Shown piece by piece: positions 42,829-53,916 of a stretch of 64,000 bases of DNA; position 1 is the stretch's first letter, and each line of letters opens with the position of its first letter. The position numbers were made by a program, and so were the translations under genes. This DNA is from Rubrivivax sp. (GTDB lineage: Bacteria > Pseudomonadota > Gammaproteobacteria > Burkholderiales > Burkholderiaceae_C), in contig JAJTDM010000027.1 in assembly GCA_021300575.1 (NCBI GenBank), positions 18,098 to 82,097 on the forward strand, read 5' to 3'. The notes under the pieces were generated by a model. That model did no database searches. It saw only the letters and a list, made by a program, of their open reading frames with translations, and had not been told where the DNA came from.

Positions 42829-42854
42829 AAGGCCGGCGCTAGCCGGCCTTTTTT
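42829..42854 (+). terminator. Intrinsic terminator of the rpsF-rplI operon
   Basis: Perfect 9-bp stem AAGGCCGGC / GCCGGCCTT, loop GCTA, followed by four more T. 55 bases after rplI and before the phaR gene. Confidence 0.92.
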
Positions 42855-42918
42855 CCGCTCCGCTGCCGCTGGGCGGCTTCTAGAATCCAGCGCAAGTCTG
42901 CACCGGGAGAAACGCACC

Positions 42919-43515
42919 ATGGCCCCACAACGACGTGCTGCGGCTTCGGCTGCGGCAACCCCGCCGCCTGCGGGGCCACGGGTGCTGAAGAAGTACCCCA
43001 ACCGCCGGCTCTACGACACGCAGTCCAGCAGTTACATCACACTGGCTGACGTGAAGCGCATGGTGATGCAGGGCGATCCCTTCGAGGTGCGGGAGGCCAA
43101 GACAGGGGAAGACCTGACCCGCAGCATCCTGCTGCAGATCATCCTGGAAGAGGAAACGGAGGGCATGCCCATCTTCTCCACCCAGATGTTGGCGCAGCTG
43201 ATCCGCTTCTATGGCCACGCCATGCAGGGCATGATGGGGGCCTACCTGGAGAAGAACCTGCAGACTTTCGTGGAACTGCAGGCCCGTTTTGCCCCGCCGG
43301 CCAAGGGCCTGTACGACCCTGCAGCCTTCACCCCCGAGGCCTGGACCCACTGGCTGCAGGGTCAGTCGCCCACGATGATGCAGAACCTGATGAACCAGTA
43401 CCTGGAGCAATCCGGTTCGTTGTTTGCGCAGATGCAGGAGCAACTGCAGCGCAACTCTGCGGGTTTGTTTGCAGGTATGCCCGGATTTCCGGGAAAGCCC
43501 CCCGCTCAGCCTTGA
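42919..43515 (+). CDS. phaR: Polyhydroxyalkanoate synthesis repressor PhaR
   Basis: DNA- and PHB-binding repressor of phasin and PHB genes. PHB accumulation regulatory domain (RVLKKYPNRRLYDTQSSSYITL, in two overlapping motifs KKYPNRRLYD and SSSYITL) and the second conserved segment PIFSTQMLAQLIRFYGHAM, followed by a Gln/Met-rich tail. 198 aa from ATG 42919. Suggests that the host makes PHB. Confidence 0.92.
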   Translation: MAPQRRAAASAAATPPPAGPRVLKKYPNRRLYDTQSSSYITLADVKRMVMQGDPFEVREAKTGEDLTRSILLQIILEEETEGMPIFSTQMLAQLIRFYGHAMQGMMGAYLEKNLQTFVELQARFAPPAKGLYDPAAFTPEAWTHWLQGQSPTMMQNLMNQYLEQSGSLFAQMQEQLQRNSAGLFAGMPGFPGKPPAQP

Positions 43516-43564
43516 GCAACGTGGCCCTTTGCCGGCTCGCCGCTGAGGCCCCTGAAACAAGCAG

Positions 43565-44965
43565 ATGACCGACCCACAACCTCTTCAGCCGCCACGCCCG
43601 GCACCGAGCATCGGCTTTGTTTCGCTGGGCTGCCCGAAGGCGCTGACGGATTCCGAACTGATCCTGACCCAGCTGCGTGCCGAGGGTTACGAGACCCGCA
43701 AGACCTTCGCGGGAGCCGACCTGGTCATCGTCAACACCTGCGGGTTCATTGACGATGCGGTCAAGGAGAGCCTGGACACCATCGGCGAAGCCTTGGCGGA
43801 GAACGGGCGTGTCATCGTCACGGGTTGCCTGGGCGCCAAAGCCGGGCACAGTGGCGGCAACCTGATTCGTGAAGTGCACCCCAAGGTGCTGGCCGTCACC
43901 GGCCCTCATGCGACACAAGAGGTGATGGACGCGGTGCATCTGCACGTGCCCAAGCCCCACGATCCTTTCATCGATCTGGTGCCCGAGGCGCGAGGCGTGG
44001 CCGGCATCAAGCTCACCCCACGCCACTACGCGTACCTCAAGATCAGCGAAGGCTGCAACCACCGTTGCACCTTCTGCATCATCCCTAGCATGCGCGGCGA
44101 CCTCGTGTCGCGCCCCATTGGTGATGTGCTCAATGAGGCGCGGGCGCTGTTCGACTCTGGTGTCAAGGAGCTGCTCGTCATCAGCCAGGACACCAGCGCT
44201 TACGGGGTGGACGTCAAGTACCGTACCGGCTTCTGGGACGGCCAGCCCGTCAAGACGCGGCTGGTGGACCTGTGCGAGAGGCTGGCCTTGCTGGCCGAGC
44301 CTTACGGGGCCTGGGTGCGCTTGCATTACGTCTACCCCTACCCGCACGTGGACGAGGTGCTGCCGCTGATGGCCGAGGGCCGCATCCTTCCGTACCTGGA
44401 CGTTCCGTTCCAGCATGCCCACCCCGACGTCCTCAAGCGCATGAAGCGCCCCGCCAGCGGGGAGCGCAACCTGGAGCGTCTGGAGCGTTGGCGCGCCGTC
44501 TGCCCGCAGTTGGTGGTGCGCTCCACCTTCATTGCCGGCTTTCCGGGTGAGACCGAGGCCGAGTTCGAAACCCTGCTCGACTTCATGCAGCAAGCACGCA
44601 TCGACCGCGCGGGGTGCTTTGCCTATTCCGCCGTGGAGGGTGCGGCAGCCAACCAGTTGCCCGGTCTGCTGCCTCTGGCCGAACGCGAACAGCGGCGTGC
44701 GCGCTTCATGGCGGTGGCCGAGCAGGTCTCGGCTGCCAAGTTGCGGGAGCGCGTGGGGGCCACCATGCAGGTGTTGGTGGATTCGGCGCCGGCCCTGGGC
44801 CGCAAGGGCGGAGCAGGGCGCTCTTATGCCGATGCACCCGAGATTGACGGTACCGTCCACCTGCTGCCGCCCGAGAAGGCCTCCAAGACCTTGAAGGTGG
44901 GCGAGTTCACCAAGGCCCGCGTGGTGGCCACGCAGGGCCACGATCTGGTGGCGCAGCCGATCTGA
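43565..44965 (+). CDS. rimO: Ribosomal protein S12 methylthiotransferase RimO
   Basis: Radical SAM enzyme adding a methylthio group to Asp88-equivalent of S12. MTTase cysteines C23 ([11 protein letters not shown]), C59 and C88, the radical SAM triad in [10 protein letters not shown] (C164, C168, C171) and a C-terminal TRAM domain. 466 aa. Confidence 0.94.
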   Translation: MTDPQPLQPPRPAPSIGFVSLGCPKALTDSELILTQLRAEGYETRKTFAGADLVIVNTCGFIDDAVKESLDTIGEALAENGRVIVTGCLGAKAGHSGGNLIREVHPKVLAVTGPHATQEVMDAVHLHVPKPHDPFIDLVPEARGVAGIKLTPRHYAYLKISEGCNHRCTFCIIPSMRGDLVSRPIGDVLNEARALFDSGVKELLVISQDTSAYGVDVKYRTGFWDGQPVKTRLVDLCERLALLAEPYGAWVRLHYVYPYPHVDEVLPLMAEGRILPYLDVPFQHAHPDVLKRMKRPASGERNLERLERWRAVCPQLVVRSTFIAGFPGETEAEFETLLDFMQQARIDRAGCFAYSAVEGAAANQLPGLLPLAEREQRRARFMAVAEQVSAAKLRERVGATMQVLVDSAPALGRKGGAGRSYADAPEIDGTVHLLPPEKASKTLKVGEFTKARVVATQGHDLVAQPI

Positions 44966-45021
44966 CAGCCCGCATGACGCGGTGGCGGCCCCTGAAGTCC
45001 AGTGCTGGAGACAAGCAAGAC

Positions 45022-46236
45022 ATGACGCAGAAACTCCCTGAACAGGCCGGCCTCGCCGGTCACGGCCTGACCCCTCAGGACCCCATCACCCAGCAGATCC
45101 ACCATCCGTACAGCCCGCCGACGGGGTTCGAGGCCTTTCCTCCTGCCGTGCACAAGGCGTCCACGGTCATGTTCAAGGATGTGGCAGCCCTGCGCTCGCG
45201 CATGCTGCAGGGCAAGAAGGGTTACACCTACGGGCTGCACGGTACGCCCACCACCTACACCCTCGAGCAGCGCATCGCCAGCCTGGAAGGCGGGCTGCAC
45301 TGCGAGTTGGCGCCCAGCGGGCTGGCTGCGATCACCATCGTCAACATGGCCTTTCTCAAGGCGGGTGACGAGGTGCTGCTGCCGGCCAACGTCTACGGCC
45401 CGTCCAAGGAGCAGGCGCGGGCCTTGCTCAGCCGATGGGGTATCTCGTGGCGCCTGTACGACCCGATGGACCCTGCCGGGCTGGCGGCCATGCTGCGCCC
45501 GAACACCCGCCTGGTGTGGGTGGAGGCGCCGGGCTCGGTGACCATGGAGTTTCCTGACCTCACGGCGCTGGTGACGGCGGCCAAGTCACAAGGTGCGGTG
45601 TGTGCCTTGGACAACACCTGGGGGGCAGGTCTGGCCTTCAACGCCTTTGATGTCGGCGTGGACATCTCCATGCACGCGCTGACCAAGTACCCCTCAGGCG
45701 GGGCGGACGTGCTCATGGGCTCGGTCGTGACGCGCGATGAAGCGCTGCACCAGCGGATTCACCAGGCCCACGCCACCTTGGGCATCGGCGTGGCCGCGAA
45801 CGACTGTGAGCTGGTGCTGCGCTCGCTGCCCAGCATCCGGGTGCGCTATGACGCTCATGACCAGTCCGCGCGCTCGCTGGCGGCCTGGCTCGGCGGCCAG
45901 CCGCAGATCACGCAGGTGCTGCATCCTGCGGTTCCCGGCTCTCCGGGTCACGAGCACTGGAGGCGCCATTGCAAGGCTGCCGCCGGGTTGTTTTCGGTCA
46001 TGTTCGATGCGCGTTTGGAGGCGCGGCAGGTGGATGCCTTCGTCGATGCCCTCCAACTGTTCCATCTGGGCTACTCCTGGGGCGGGCCGATGAGCTTGGC
46101 CGTGCCCTACGACCTGCCCGCCATGCGGGAACCCGCCCACTGTCTGCCGGGACACTTGGTGCGTTTCTCCATCGGCCTGGAGGCGGTGGAAGATCTGCGG
46201 TCGGACATGCAACAGGCGCTTCAGCAAGCCTTCTGA
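45022..46236 (+). CDS. metC: Cystathionine beta-lyase
   Basis: PLP enzyme of the Cys/Met metabolism family splitting cystathionine to homocysteine. Visible: YTYGLHGTPTTYTLEQRIASLE region (YGLHGTPTTYTLE), VCALDNTWGAG, PLP lysine in SMHALTKYPSGGADVLMG, and ANDCELVLRSLPSI. ATG 45022 gives 404 aa. Beta- rather than gamma-lyase is inferred from overall resemblance. Confidence 0.9.
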   Translation: MTQKLPEQAGLAGHGLTPQDPITQQIHHPYSPPTGFEAFPPAVHKASTVMFKDVAALRSRMLQGKKGYTYGLHGTPTTYTLEQRIASLEGGLHCELAPSGLAAITIVNMAFLKAGDEVLLPANVYGPSKEQARALLSRWGISWRLYDPMDPAGLAAMLRPNTRLVWVEAPGSVTMEFPDLTALVTAAKSQGAVCALDNTWGAGLAFNAFDVGVDISMHALTKYPSGGADVLMGSVVTRDEALHQRIHQAHATLGIGVAANDCELVLRSLPSIRVRYDAHDQSARSLAAWLGGQPQITQVLHPAVPGSPGHEHWRRHCKAAAGLFSVMFDARLEARQVDAFVDALQLFHLGYSWGGPMSLAVPYDLPAMREPAHCLPGHLVRFSIGLEAVEDLRSDMQQALQQAF

Positions 46237-46354
46237 GCGCTGTTGAGGTCCGAGCACTGCTGACGCCAGCCTAATCGCCGGAGCCCCACAGAGTCTAGCG
46301 AGGCTCTGCTTGCTGATGAGGTAGCCGGCGGGTGCGCGCTATGCAGCCTGCTCT

Positions 46355-46834
46355 TCAGCCTGCCGCGGGCGATGAGACCTTGTGCCGCATCAGGCGCTGC
46401 TTCTCGCGGTCCCAGTCGCGCTGCCTCTCGGTGTTGCGCTTGTCGTGCTGCGCCTTGCCCTTGGCCAGAGCGACCTCCACCTTGACCCTGCCGCCCTTGT
46501 AGTGCAGGTTCAGGGGTACCAGCGTGAAGCCGCGCTGCTCCACCTTGCCCACCAGCCGGCGGATCTGGTCCTTGTGCATCAGCAGCTTGCGTGTGCGGTC
46601 CGCCATCGGATTGACGTGGGTGGAGGCCTCGCGCAACGCGTTGATGCGGCAACCGATCAGGTAGAGCTCTCCATCCCGCACCAGTACATAGCCATCCGTC
46701 AGTTGCACCTGTCCGGCGCGGACAGCCTTGACCTCCCAGCCCTCCAGCACCAGCCCGGCCTCGTAGGCCTCTTCGATGTGGTATTCGAACCGTGCGCGGC
46801 GGTTTTCCGCAATGTGGGGGACTTGCTGTGACAT
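46355..46834 (-). CDS. smpB: SsrA-binding protein SmpB
   Basis: Brings tmRNA to stalled ribosomes for trans-translation. N-terminus with [31 protein letters not shown], and the C-terminal basic tail ending [13 protein letters not shown]. 159 aa. Divergent from ratA, the standard arrangement; the tmRNA gene is not in the window. Confidence 0.95.
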   Translation of the reverse strand: MSQQVPHIAENRRARFEYHIEEAYEAGLVLEGWEVKAVRAGQVQLTDGYVLVRDGELYLIGCRINALREASTHVNPMADRTRKLLMHKDQIRRLVGKVEQRGFTLVPLNLHYKGGRVKVEVALAKGKAQHDKRNTERQRDWDREKQRLMRHKVSSPAAG

Positions 46835-46893
46835 CGGATGAGTGGACCCTGGAATGGATCCCTCGGACCCCTTGCCTACAATGGCTTGATTGT

Positions 46894-47346
46894 ATGAAGC
46901 ACGTCAAACGGTCGGTCCTTCTGTGGTACTCACCCAGGGAGATGTACGACCTGGTGACGGGCATCGAGCGTTATCCCGAGTTTCTGCCCTGGTGCAGCCG
47001 CGCGGAATTGCTTGAGCGCAGCGAAGGCGCCGTCACGGCCCGCCTGAGCTTGGCCTATGCCGGCGTGCGTCACGCCTTCACCACGCGCAATGAACACCTT
47101 GCGGACGAGGCCGTGCGCATGTGCCTGGTGGACGGGCCGTTTTCGGAGCTGGACGGGGTCTGGTCCTTCCGGCCCATCGCCTCCGCGGGTACGAACCGTC
47201 CGGCCTCCCGGGTGGAACTGGACCTGCGTTACGCATTTTCCAGCCGCGCTTTGGAACTGGTGGTCAGCCCGGTGTTCGACAAGGTGGCCAACACCCTCGT
47301 CGACTCCTTCGTCAGCCGCGCTGAGCAGGTGTATGGCGCTCGATGA
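46894..47346 (+). CDS. ratA: RatA-like COQ10/START-domain protein
   Basis: START/coenzyme-Q-binding (COQ10) family. Motifs [29 protein letters not shown] ([11 protein letters not shown] conserved) and the C-terminal helix [17 protein letters not shown]. 150 aa from ATG 46894. In E. coli RatA was proposed to block 50S-30S joining; a role in ubiquinone handling is an alternative. Divergent from smpB and overlaps ratB by 4 bases. Confidence 0.88.
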   Translation: MKHVKRSVLLWYSPREMYDLVTGIERYPEFLPWCSRAELLERSEGAVTARLSLAYAGVRHAFTTRNEHLADEAVRMCLVDGPFSELDGVWSFRPIASAGTNRPASRVELDLRYAFSSRALELVVSPVFDKVANTLVDSFVSRAEQVYGAR

Positions 47347-47651
47347 TCCGCGTTGAATTTGTCTGCAGTCCGGCAGCGCGCCAGGTGGTGAACTTGCCCC
47401 TCCAACTGCCACCAGGCTCCACGTTGCAGCAGGCTCTGCAGCAGGCTGCTGCCGATCCGAGGGCGTCCTTCCTGGCCGCAGGCGATTGGGATGCCGGCCT
47501 GTGGGGCCGCCGTCAACCTGGGTCTACCGTGCTCCAGGACGGTGACCGCGTGGAGGCCTACCGGCCGCTGCGCTGTGACCCCAAGGAAGCGCGCCGCCTG
47601 CGCTACCGTCAGGACTCTGCGCCCGCGCGGCGTGTGAAGTCGGCGCCCTGA
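47343..47651 (+). CDS. ratB: RnfH/RatB-family ubiquitin-fold protein
   Basis: 102-residue protein of the UPF0125/RnfH family with a beta-grasp fold (RVEFVCSPAARQVVNLPLQL at the start; LQDGDRVEAYRPLRCDPKEARRLR near the end). Function unknown; it is usually paired with ratA beside smpB, as here. Confidence 0.88.
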   Translation: MIRVEFVCSPAARQVVNLPLQLPPGSTLQQALQQAAADPRASFLAAGDWDAGLWGRRQPGSTVLQDGDRVEAYRPLRCDPKEARRLRYRQDSAPARRVKSAP

Positions 47652-47768
47652 GCGAACGCAGGGCCCTTACCTGGGGCCGGCGATGCACAGCGCTGTTGTG
47701 CCTTGCTTGCCCATCGGTATTGGCACATGCAGGTGTGTTGTCGAGGCAGTCCCGCCGCCTTGGCTTTC

Positions 47769-49276
<1,508 letters not shown>

Positions 49277-49286
49277 GACCCCGCCG

Positions 49287-50522
49287 GTGACCGATATCGG
49301 CTCCGCACCGGTGGACGACCGCCGCCGTCAGGCGGCCATGCCCTTCATCCTCATCACGGTGCTGATCGACATGGTGTCGATCGGCATCATCGTGCCGGTG
49401 CTGCCTGCGCTCATCGGCACCTTCAGCATCTCGCCGTCAGATCAGGCCTTTTGGGTGGGGGTGGTCAGCTTCGCCTTCGGCATCGCCAACTTCTTCGGAG
49501 CGCCGCTGCTGGGGGCCCTGTCGGACGCCTGGGGCCGGCGCCGGGTGCTGCTGCTGGGCTTCTGCGGGCTGGCGCTGAACTTCTTCGCCACGGCGTTGGC
49601 CACCAGCCTGTGGATGCTGATCGCGGTGCGCCTGGTGGGCGGGGCCATGCAGGCCAATGCCGCGGTGGCCAACGCCTACGTGGCCGACATCACGGCGCCC
49701 GAGGGCCGTGCCAAGCGCTTTGGCATGCTGGGGGCCATGTTCGGTCTCGGCTTCATCATCGGCCCCGCGGCGGGCGGTCTGCTGGGTGCCATCGACATCC
49801 ATCTGCCCTTCTTCGTCGCGGGCGGGTTGTCGCTGCTGAACCTGGCTTATGGCTGGTGGGTGCTGCCGGAGTCGCTGCCCCCTGAGAAGCGCCGTCCGTT
49901 CGAGTGGAAGGCGGCCAACCCCCTGAAGGCCTTCACGGCACTGGTGGGCCTGCCGGGCATTGGTAAGGTGGTGGGCGTCATCGCCTGCACGGGCCTGGCC
50001 CAGGGGGTGCTCTACAACGTCTGGGTGTTGCACAACACCTTCAAGTTCGGCTGGGATACGCAGGCCAACGGCTGGTCCCTGGCGGCGGTGGGTGTGGTGT
50101 CGGTCATCGTCCAGGGCTTTCTCCTGGGCAAGCTTCTCAAACGCTTCCCGCCGCGACGTCTGGTGGTGATGGGGCTGGTGTCCTCCACCTGCGCCTACTT
50201 CCTATGGGGCTTGGCTTCGCAGGGCTGGATGATGTACGCCATCATCTTTGCCAACCTTCTGGGCTTCACCGTGACGGCTTCGGTTCAAAGCCTGGTGTCC
50301 TCCGCCGCAGACGCGAGGACCCAGGGTCAGACCATGGGGTCGGTCAGCTCGCTCAACAGCCTGACGGCGGTGGTGGCGCCTGTGTTGGCCTCCCCCGTGC
50401 TGATGGCGGTGTCGCATCTGCCCCAGGGCGATTGGCGCATCGGTGCACCGCTGTACTTTGGCGCGGTATTGCAGTTCACGGCCCTGCTGCTGGCCTGGCT
50501 CCACTTCAGGTCCACAAGATGA
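49287..50522 (+). CDS. MFS transporter, TetA-like (DHA1 family)
   Basis: 12-span major facilitator protein with the motif A loop [14 protein letters not shown] between spans 2 and 3 and motif C-like [12 protein letters not shown]. Closest in pattern to TetA/DHA1 drug-proton antiporters; substrate cannot be read. GTG start at 49287. It lies inside the guaB-guaA unit and its stop overlaps guaA by 4 bases, which suggests co-expression with purine synthesis. Confidence 0.88.
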   Translation: MTDIGSAPVDDRRRQAAMPFILITVLIDMVSIGIIVPVLPALIGTFSISPSDQAFWVGVVSFAFGIANFFGAPLLGALSDAWGRRRVLLLGFCGLALNFFATALATSLWMLIAVRLVGGAMQANAAVANAYVADITAPEGRAKRFGMLGAMFGLGFIIGPAAGGLLGAIDIHLPFFVAGGLSLLNLAYGWWVLPESLPPEKRRPFEWKAANPLKAFTALVGLPGIGKVVGVIACTGLAQGVLYNVWVLHNTFKFGWDTQANGWSLAAVGVVSVIVQGFLLGKLLKRFPPRRLVVMGLVSSTCAYFLWGLASQGWMMYAIIFANLLGFTVTASVQSLVSSAADARTQGQTMGSVSSLNSLTAVVAPVLASPVLMAVSHLPQGDWRIGAPLYFGAVLQFTALLLAWLHFRSTR

Positions 50523-52156
50523 CCCTGCACGACAAGATCCTCATCCTCGACTTCGGCTCCCAGGTCACGCAGCTGATTGCGCGCCGTGTGCGCGAGGCGC
50601 ACGTCTACTGCGAGATCCATCCCAACGACGTCAGCGAAGCCTTCATTCGCAGCTTTGCACCGAAGGGCATCATCCTCTCCGGCAGCCACGCCAGCACCTA
50701 CGAGGAGCACGAACTGCGCGCGCCGGCTTGCGTGTGGGAACTGGGCATCCCGGTGCTGGGCATCTGCTACGGAATGTTCACGATGGCAGTGCAGTTGGGC
50801 GGACAGGTGGAGGCGAGCACGCACCGCGAGTTTGGCTACGCCGAGGTGCGGGCGCGCGGCCACACCCGCATGTTCGATGGCATCGAGGACTTCCGCACGG
50901 CCGAGGGCCACGGCATGCTCAAGGTGTGGATGAGCCATGGCGACAAGGTCACCGAGTTGCCCCCAGGCTTCAAGCTGATGGCCAGCACGCCCAGTTGCCC
51001 CATCGCCGGCATGGCCGACGAGGCGCGCGGTTACTACGCCGTGCAGTTCCACCCCGAGGTAACGCACACGTTGCAGGGCAGGGCGATGCTGGAGCGCTTT
51101 GTGCTGGGCATCTGTGGTGCCCGACCGGACTGGGTGATGCGTGACCACATTGCTGAGGCGGTGGTCGCCATTCGCGAGCAAGTGGGTGACGAAGAGGTGA
51201 TCCTCGGCCTGTCAGGCGGGGTCGATTCCAGCGTCGCGGCGGCATTGATCCACCGTGCCATTGGCGACCAGCTCACCTGCGTCTTCGTCGATCATGGCCT
51301 CTTGCGCCTGAACGAAGGCGACATGGTGATGGACATGTTTGCGGGAAAGCTGCACGCCAAGGTGGTGCGCGTGGATGCCAGCGAGCTGTTCCTGCGCGAA
51401 TTGGCCGGCGTGAGCGACCCCGAAGCCAAGCGCAAGATCATCGGGCGCCTGTTCGTCGATGTGTTCAAGGCCGAGGCCGCCAAGCTTAAGGTGGGGGAGG
51501 GTGGTCACAAGGGCGGGGACGTGAGTCGCGCCGTCAAAGGCGCGACGTTCCTGGCGCAGGGCACCATCTATCCGGATGTCATCGAGTCCGGCGGCGCCAA
51601 GACCAAGAAGGCCACCACCATCAAGAGCCACCACAACGTGGGCGGCCTGCCTGAGCAGTTGGGCCTGAAGCTGCTGGAGCCGCTGCGCGACCTGTTCAAG
51701 GACGAAGTGCGCGAACTCGGCGTGGCCCTGGGCCTGCCGCACGAGATGGTCTACCGCCACCCCTTCCCTGGCCCGGGGTTGGGCGTGCGCATCCTGGGCG
51801 AAGTCAAGAAGGATTACGCCGACCTGCTGCGTCGGGCTGACGCCATCTTCATCGAAGAACTGCGCCGCACCATCGACCCCGCCACGAGCAAGAGCTGGTA
51901 CGACCTGACCAGCCAGGCCTTCACCGTGTTCCTGCCGGTCAAGAGCGTGGGCGTGATGGGTGACGGCCGCACCTACGACTACGTGGTGGCCCTGCGCGCT
52001 GTGCAAACCAGCGACTTCATGACCGCCGACTGGGCGGAGCTGCCGTACGCGCTGCTGAAGAAGGTGTCCAGCCGCATCATCAACGAAGTCCGGGGCATCA
52101 ACCGGGTGACGTACGACGTCAGTTCCAAGCCGCCGGCGACGATTGAGTGGGAATGA
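50519..52156 (+). CDS. guaA: GMP synthase (glutamine-hydrolysing)
   Basis: Converts XMP to GMP. Class I glutamine amidotransferase domain (nucleophile Cys83 in [15 protein letters not shown]), ATP-pyrophosphatase domain with [11 protein letters not shown], and the C-terminal dimerisation domain ending PATIEWE. ATG 50519 is coupled to the preceding MFS gene. 545 aa. Its 3' end is a known target of genomic-island integrases, and an integrase gene follows 298 bases later. Confidence 0.96.
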   Translation: MTLHDKILILDFGSQVTQLIARRVREAHVYCEIHPNDVSEAFIRSFAPKGIILSGSHASTYEEHELRAPACVWELGIPVLGICYGMFTMAVQLGGQVEASTHREFGYAEVRARGHTRMFDGIEDFRTAEGHGMLKVWMSHGDKVTELPPGFKLMASTPSCPIAGMADEARGYYAVQFHPEVTHTLQGRAMLERFVLGICGARPDWVMRDHIAEAVVAIREQVGDEEVILGLSGGVDSSVAAALIHRAIGDQLTCVFVDHGLLRLNEGDMVMDMFAGKLHAKVVRVDASELFLRELAGVSDPEAKRKIIGRLFVDVFKAEAAKLKVGEGGHKGGDVSRAVKGATFLAQGTIYPDVIESGGAKTKKATTIKSHHNVGGLPEQLGLKLLEPLRDLFKDEVRELGVALGLPHEMVYRHPFPGPGLGVRILGEVKKDYADLLRRADAIFIEELRRTIDPATSKSWYDLTSQAFTVFLPVKSVGVMGDGRTYDYVVALRAVQTSDFMTADWAELPYALLKKVSSRIINEVRGINRVTYDVSSKPPATIEWE

Positions 52157-52167
52157 TTCGGCGTCTT

Positions 52168-52430
52168 TCGGGGACTATCGAAGACAGTCGAGAAACGGTC
52201 TTAAGTTGTTGATATGTATGGATATACGTCTGTCCAGATCTATCGGGGACTATCGGGGGGATGAGGTTCGAATTGACGGTAGTTCTGGCGGTAGATCCTG
52301 AGTGGCTAGGGTCCCCGAAATTTCTACCGTCACAATAGATCAAGTCGTGACGGTATAGAAAAGACAATAAAAGTCATACAGGACAAGCACTTGGCGTCGA
52401 TATAGCCGCTTCTTTCTGCTGACGGTAGAA
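52168..52430. repeat. Short repeats between guaA and integrase (candidate arm-type sites)
   Basis: The 298-base gap 52157-52454 is AT-richer than its surroundings and holds no gene. It contains two families of short repeats. TCGGGGACTATCG occurs directly at 52168-52180 and 52243-52255, with an inverted GTCCCCGAAA at 52311-52320. TGACGGTAG-like sites occur at 52274-52282, 52287-52296 (GGCGGTAGAT), 52324-52333 (inverted), 52347-52358 (GTGACGGTATAG) and 52420-52430. Repeated sites beside a tyrosine integrase gene are typical of integrase or excisionase arm sites; this role is inferred. Confidence 0.65.
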
Positions 52431-52454
52431 TTCTCCGCCAAGGAGGGATAGCCG

Positions 52455-53714
52455 ATGCTGTCAGATGGCACGCTACGAGGACTGAAGCCGCAGGCTTCGC
52501 TCTACAAGGTCGCCGACCGTGACGGGCTCTACGTGGTCGTCACCCCGCGCGGCACCATCAGCTTCCGGATGGACTACCGCCTGAACGGGCGGCGCGAGAC
52601 GCTCACCATCGGTCGCTACGGCACGAAGGACGGGATCTCCCTGCTGATGGCTCGCGAGCGCTGCATGGAGGCGCGCAAGGCCATCGCTCAGGGCGTCTCG
52701 CCCGCCCAGGAAAAGCAGCGCGAGAAGAGCCGGCTGGCCGAGGCGCAGACCTTCGGCGAGTACACCAAGCGCTGGCTCGGCGAGCACCGGATGGCTGACA
52801 GCACCAGGGCCATGCGCAAGACGATCATCGACCGGGACATCCTGCCGGTCTTCCAGAACCGCCGCATGGCCGAGATCGGTCCCGAGGACCTGCGCGCCCT
52901 GTGCGCCAAGATCAAGGGGCGCGGTGCGCCGGCCACGGCCGTCATCGCCCGCGAGATCGTCAAGCTCGTGTTCGCCTATGCGGCCATGCACGGCGAGAAG
53001 GCACCGAACCCTGCTGACGAGGTCGGGCCTTCCTCGATCGCGACCTTCATGCCGAAGGATCGGGCGCTGTCGCCCTCCGAGATCCGGCTGATGCACCGCC
53101 TGCTGGAGACGACAGCGACACTGCCGACCATTCGCCTGGCCCTGCGCCTCGTGCTGCTGACGCTGGTACGCAAGAGCGAACTGATCGAGGCGACCTGGGA
53201 CGAGATCGACTTCGAGAACGCGGTCTGGTCGATCCCGAAGTCGCGGATGAAGACGGGCAAGCCGCACAACGTCTACCTGTCGCAGCAGGCGCTGGACATC
53301 TTCATTGCGCTGCACACTTGCGCGGCCGGGTCCAAGTTCGTTCTGCCGTCGCGCTACGACGCTGATCGTTGCATGTCGAAGGCCACGCTCAACCGCGTGA
53401 CCCAGGTGATCGCCGAGAAGGCCAAGGAGTCGAACCTGCCGCTGGAGCCGTTTACCGTGCACGACCTGCGGCGTACGGGGTCGACCATCCTGAACGAGCT
53501 GGGATTCAACGGCGACTGGATCGAGAAGTGCCTCGCCCACGAGGACGGCCGCTCATCGCGCGGGGTCTACAACAAGGCCGAGTACGCTGAGCAGCGGCGC
53601 CACATGCTGCAGGAGTGGGCGGACATGATCGATGCGTGGGTGGCCGGGGAGAGCCATACCCCGACGCTGTTGCCGCCAAGCATGAAGGTAGTGACGACGG
53701 CGGCGCCGGTGTGA
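52455..53714 (+). CDS. int: P4-type tyrosine site-specific integrase
   Basis: Catalyses integration and excision of the island at guaA. N-terminal DUF4102-like arm-binding domain (about 1-95), core-binding domain, and catalytic domain with Arg239 (LVRKSEL), His336-x-x-Arg339 (HDLRRT), His362 (LAHED) and Tyr372 (GVYNKAEY). 419 aa, full length with all active-site residues. SD AAGGAGG before ATG 52455. Repeats in the upstream gap are its likely arm sites. Confidence 0.93.
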   Translation: MLSDGTLRGLKPQASLYKVADRDGLYVVVTPRGTISFRMDYRLNGRRETLTIGRYGTKDGISLLMARERCMEARKAIAQGVSPAQEKQREKSRLAEAQTFGEYTKRWLGEHRMADSTRAMRKTIIDRDILPVFQNRRMAEIGPEDLRALCAKIKGRGAPATAVIAREIVKLVFAYAAMHGEKAPNPADEVGPSSIATFMPKDRALSPSEIRLMHRLLETTATLPTIRLALRLVLLTLVRKSELIEATWDEIDFENAVWSIPKSRMKTGKPHNVYLSQQALDIFIALHTCAAGSKFVLPSRYDADRCMSKATLNRVTQVIAEKAKESNLPLEPFTVHDLRRTGSTILNELGFNGDWIEKCLAHEDGRSSRGVYNKAEYAEQRRHMLQEWADMIDAWVAGESHTPTLLPPSMKVVTTAAPV

Positions 53715-53916
53715 TGGGGCGTGGCCGTTCTTTGTGGATGAGCGTCGATTGCAGTGGGACTACCGATACGCCCGAGTGACGGCTGCAGACTGGTACGCGA
53801 CGCTCGGCGGTTAACGATGAACGTCGGCGACCTCACAAAGCGGACCTTCACTTCGGTAAACATACTAGTTCGCCAGTCGCCTACGGTAATCTCGCGTCGT
53901 ACATCTGGGAGGCGAC

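Noticed and set aside
46237..46354. Bidirectional terminator between metC and smpB
   Set aside because: Only a 6-bp hairpin (AGAGTC/GGCTCT) without a T run on either strand was found, too weak to call.
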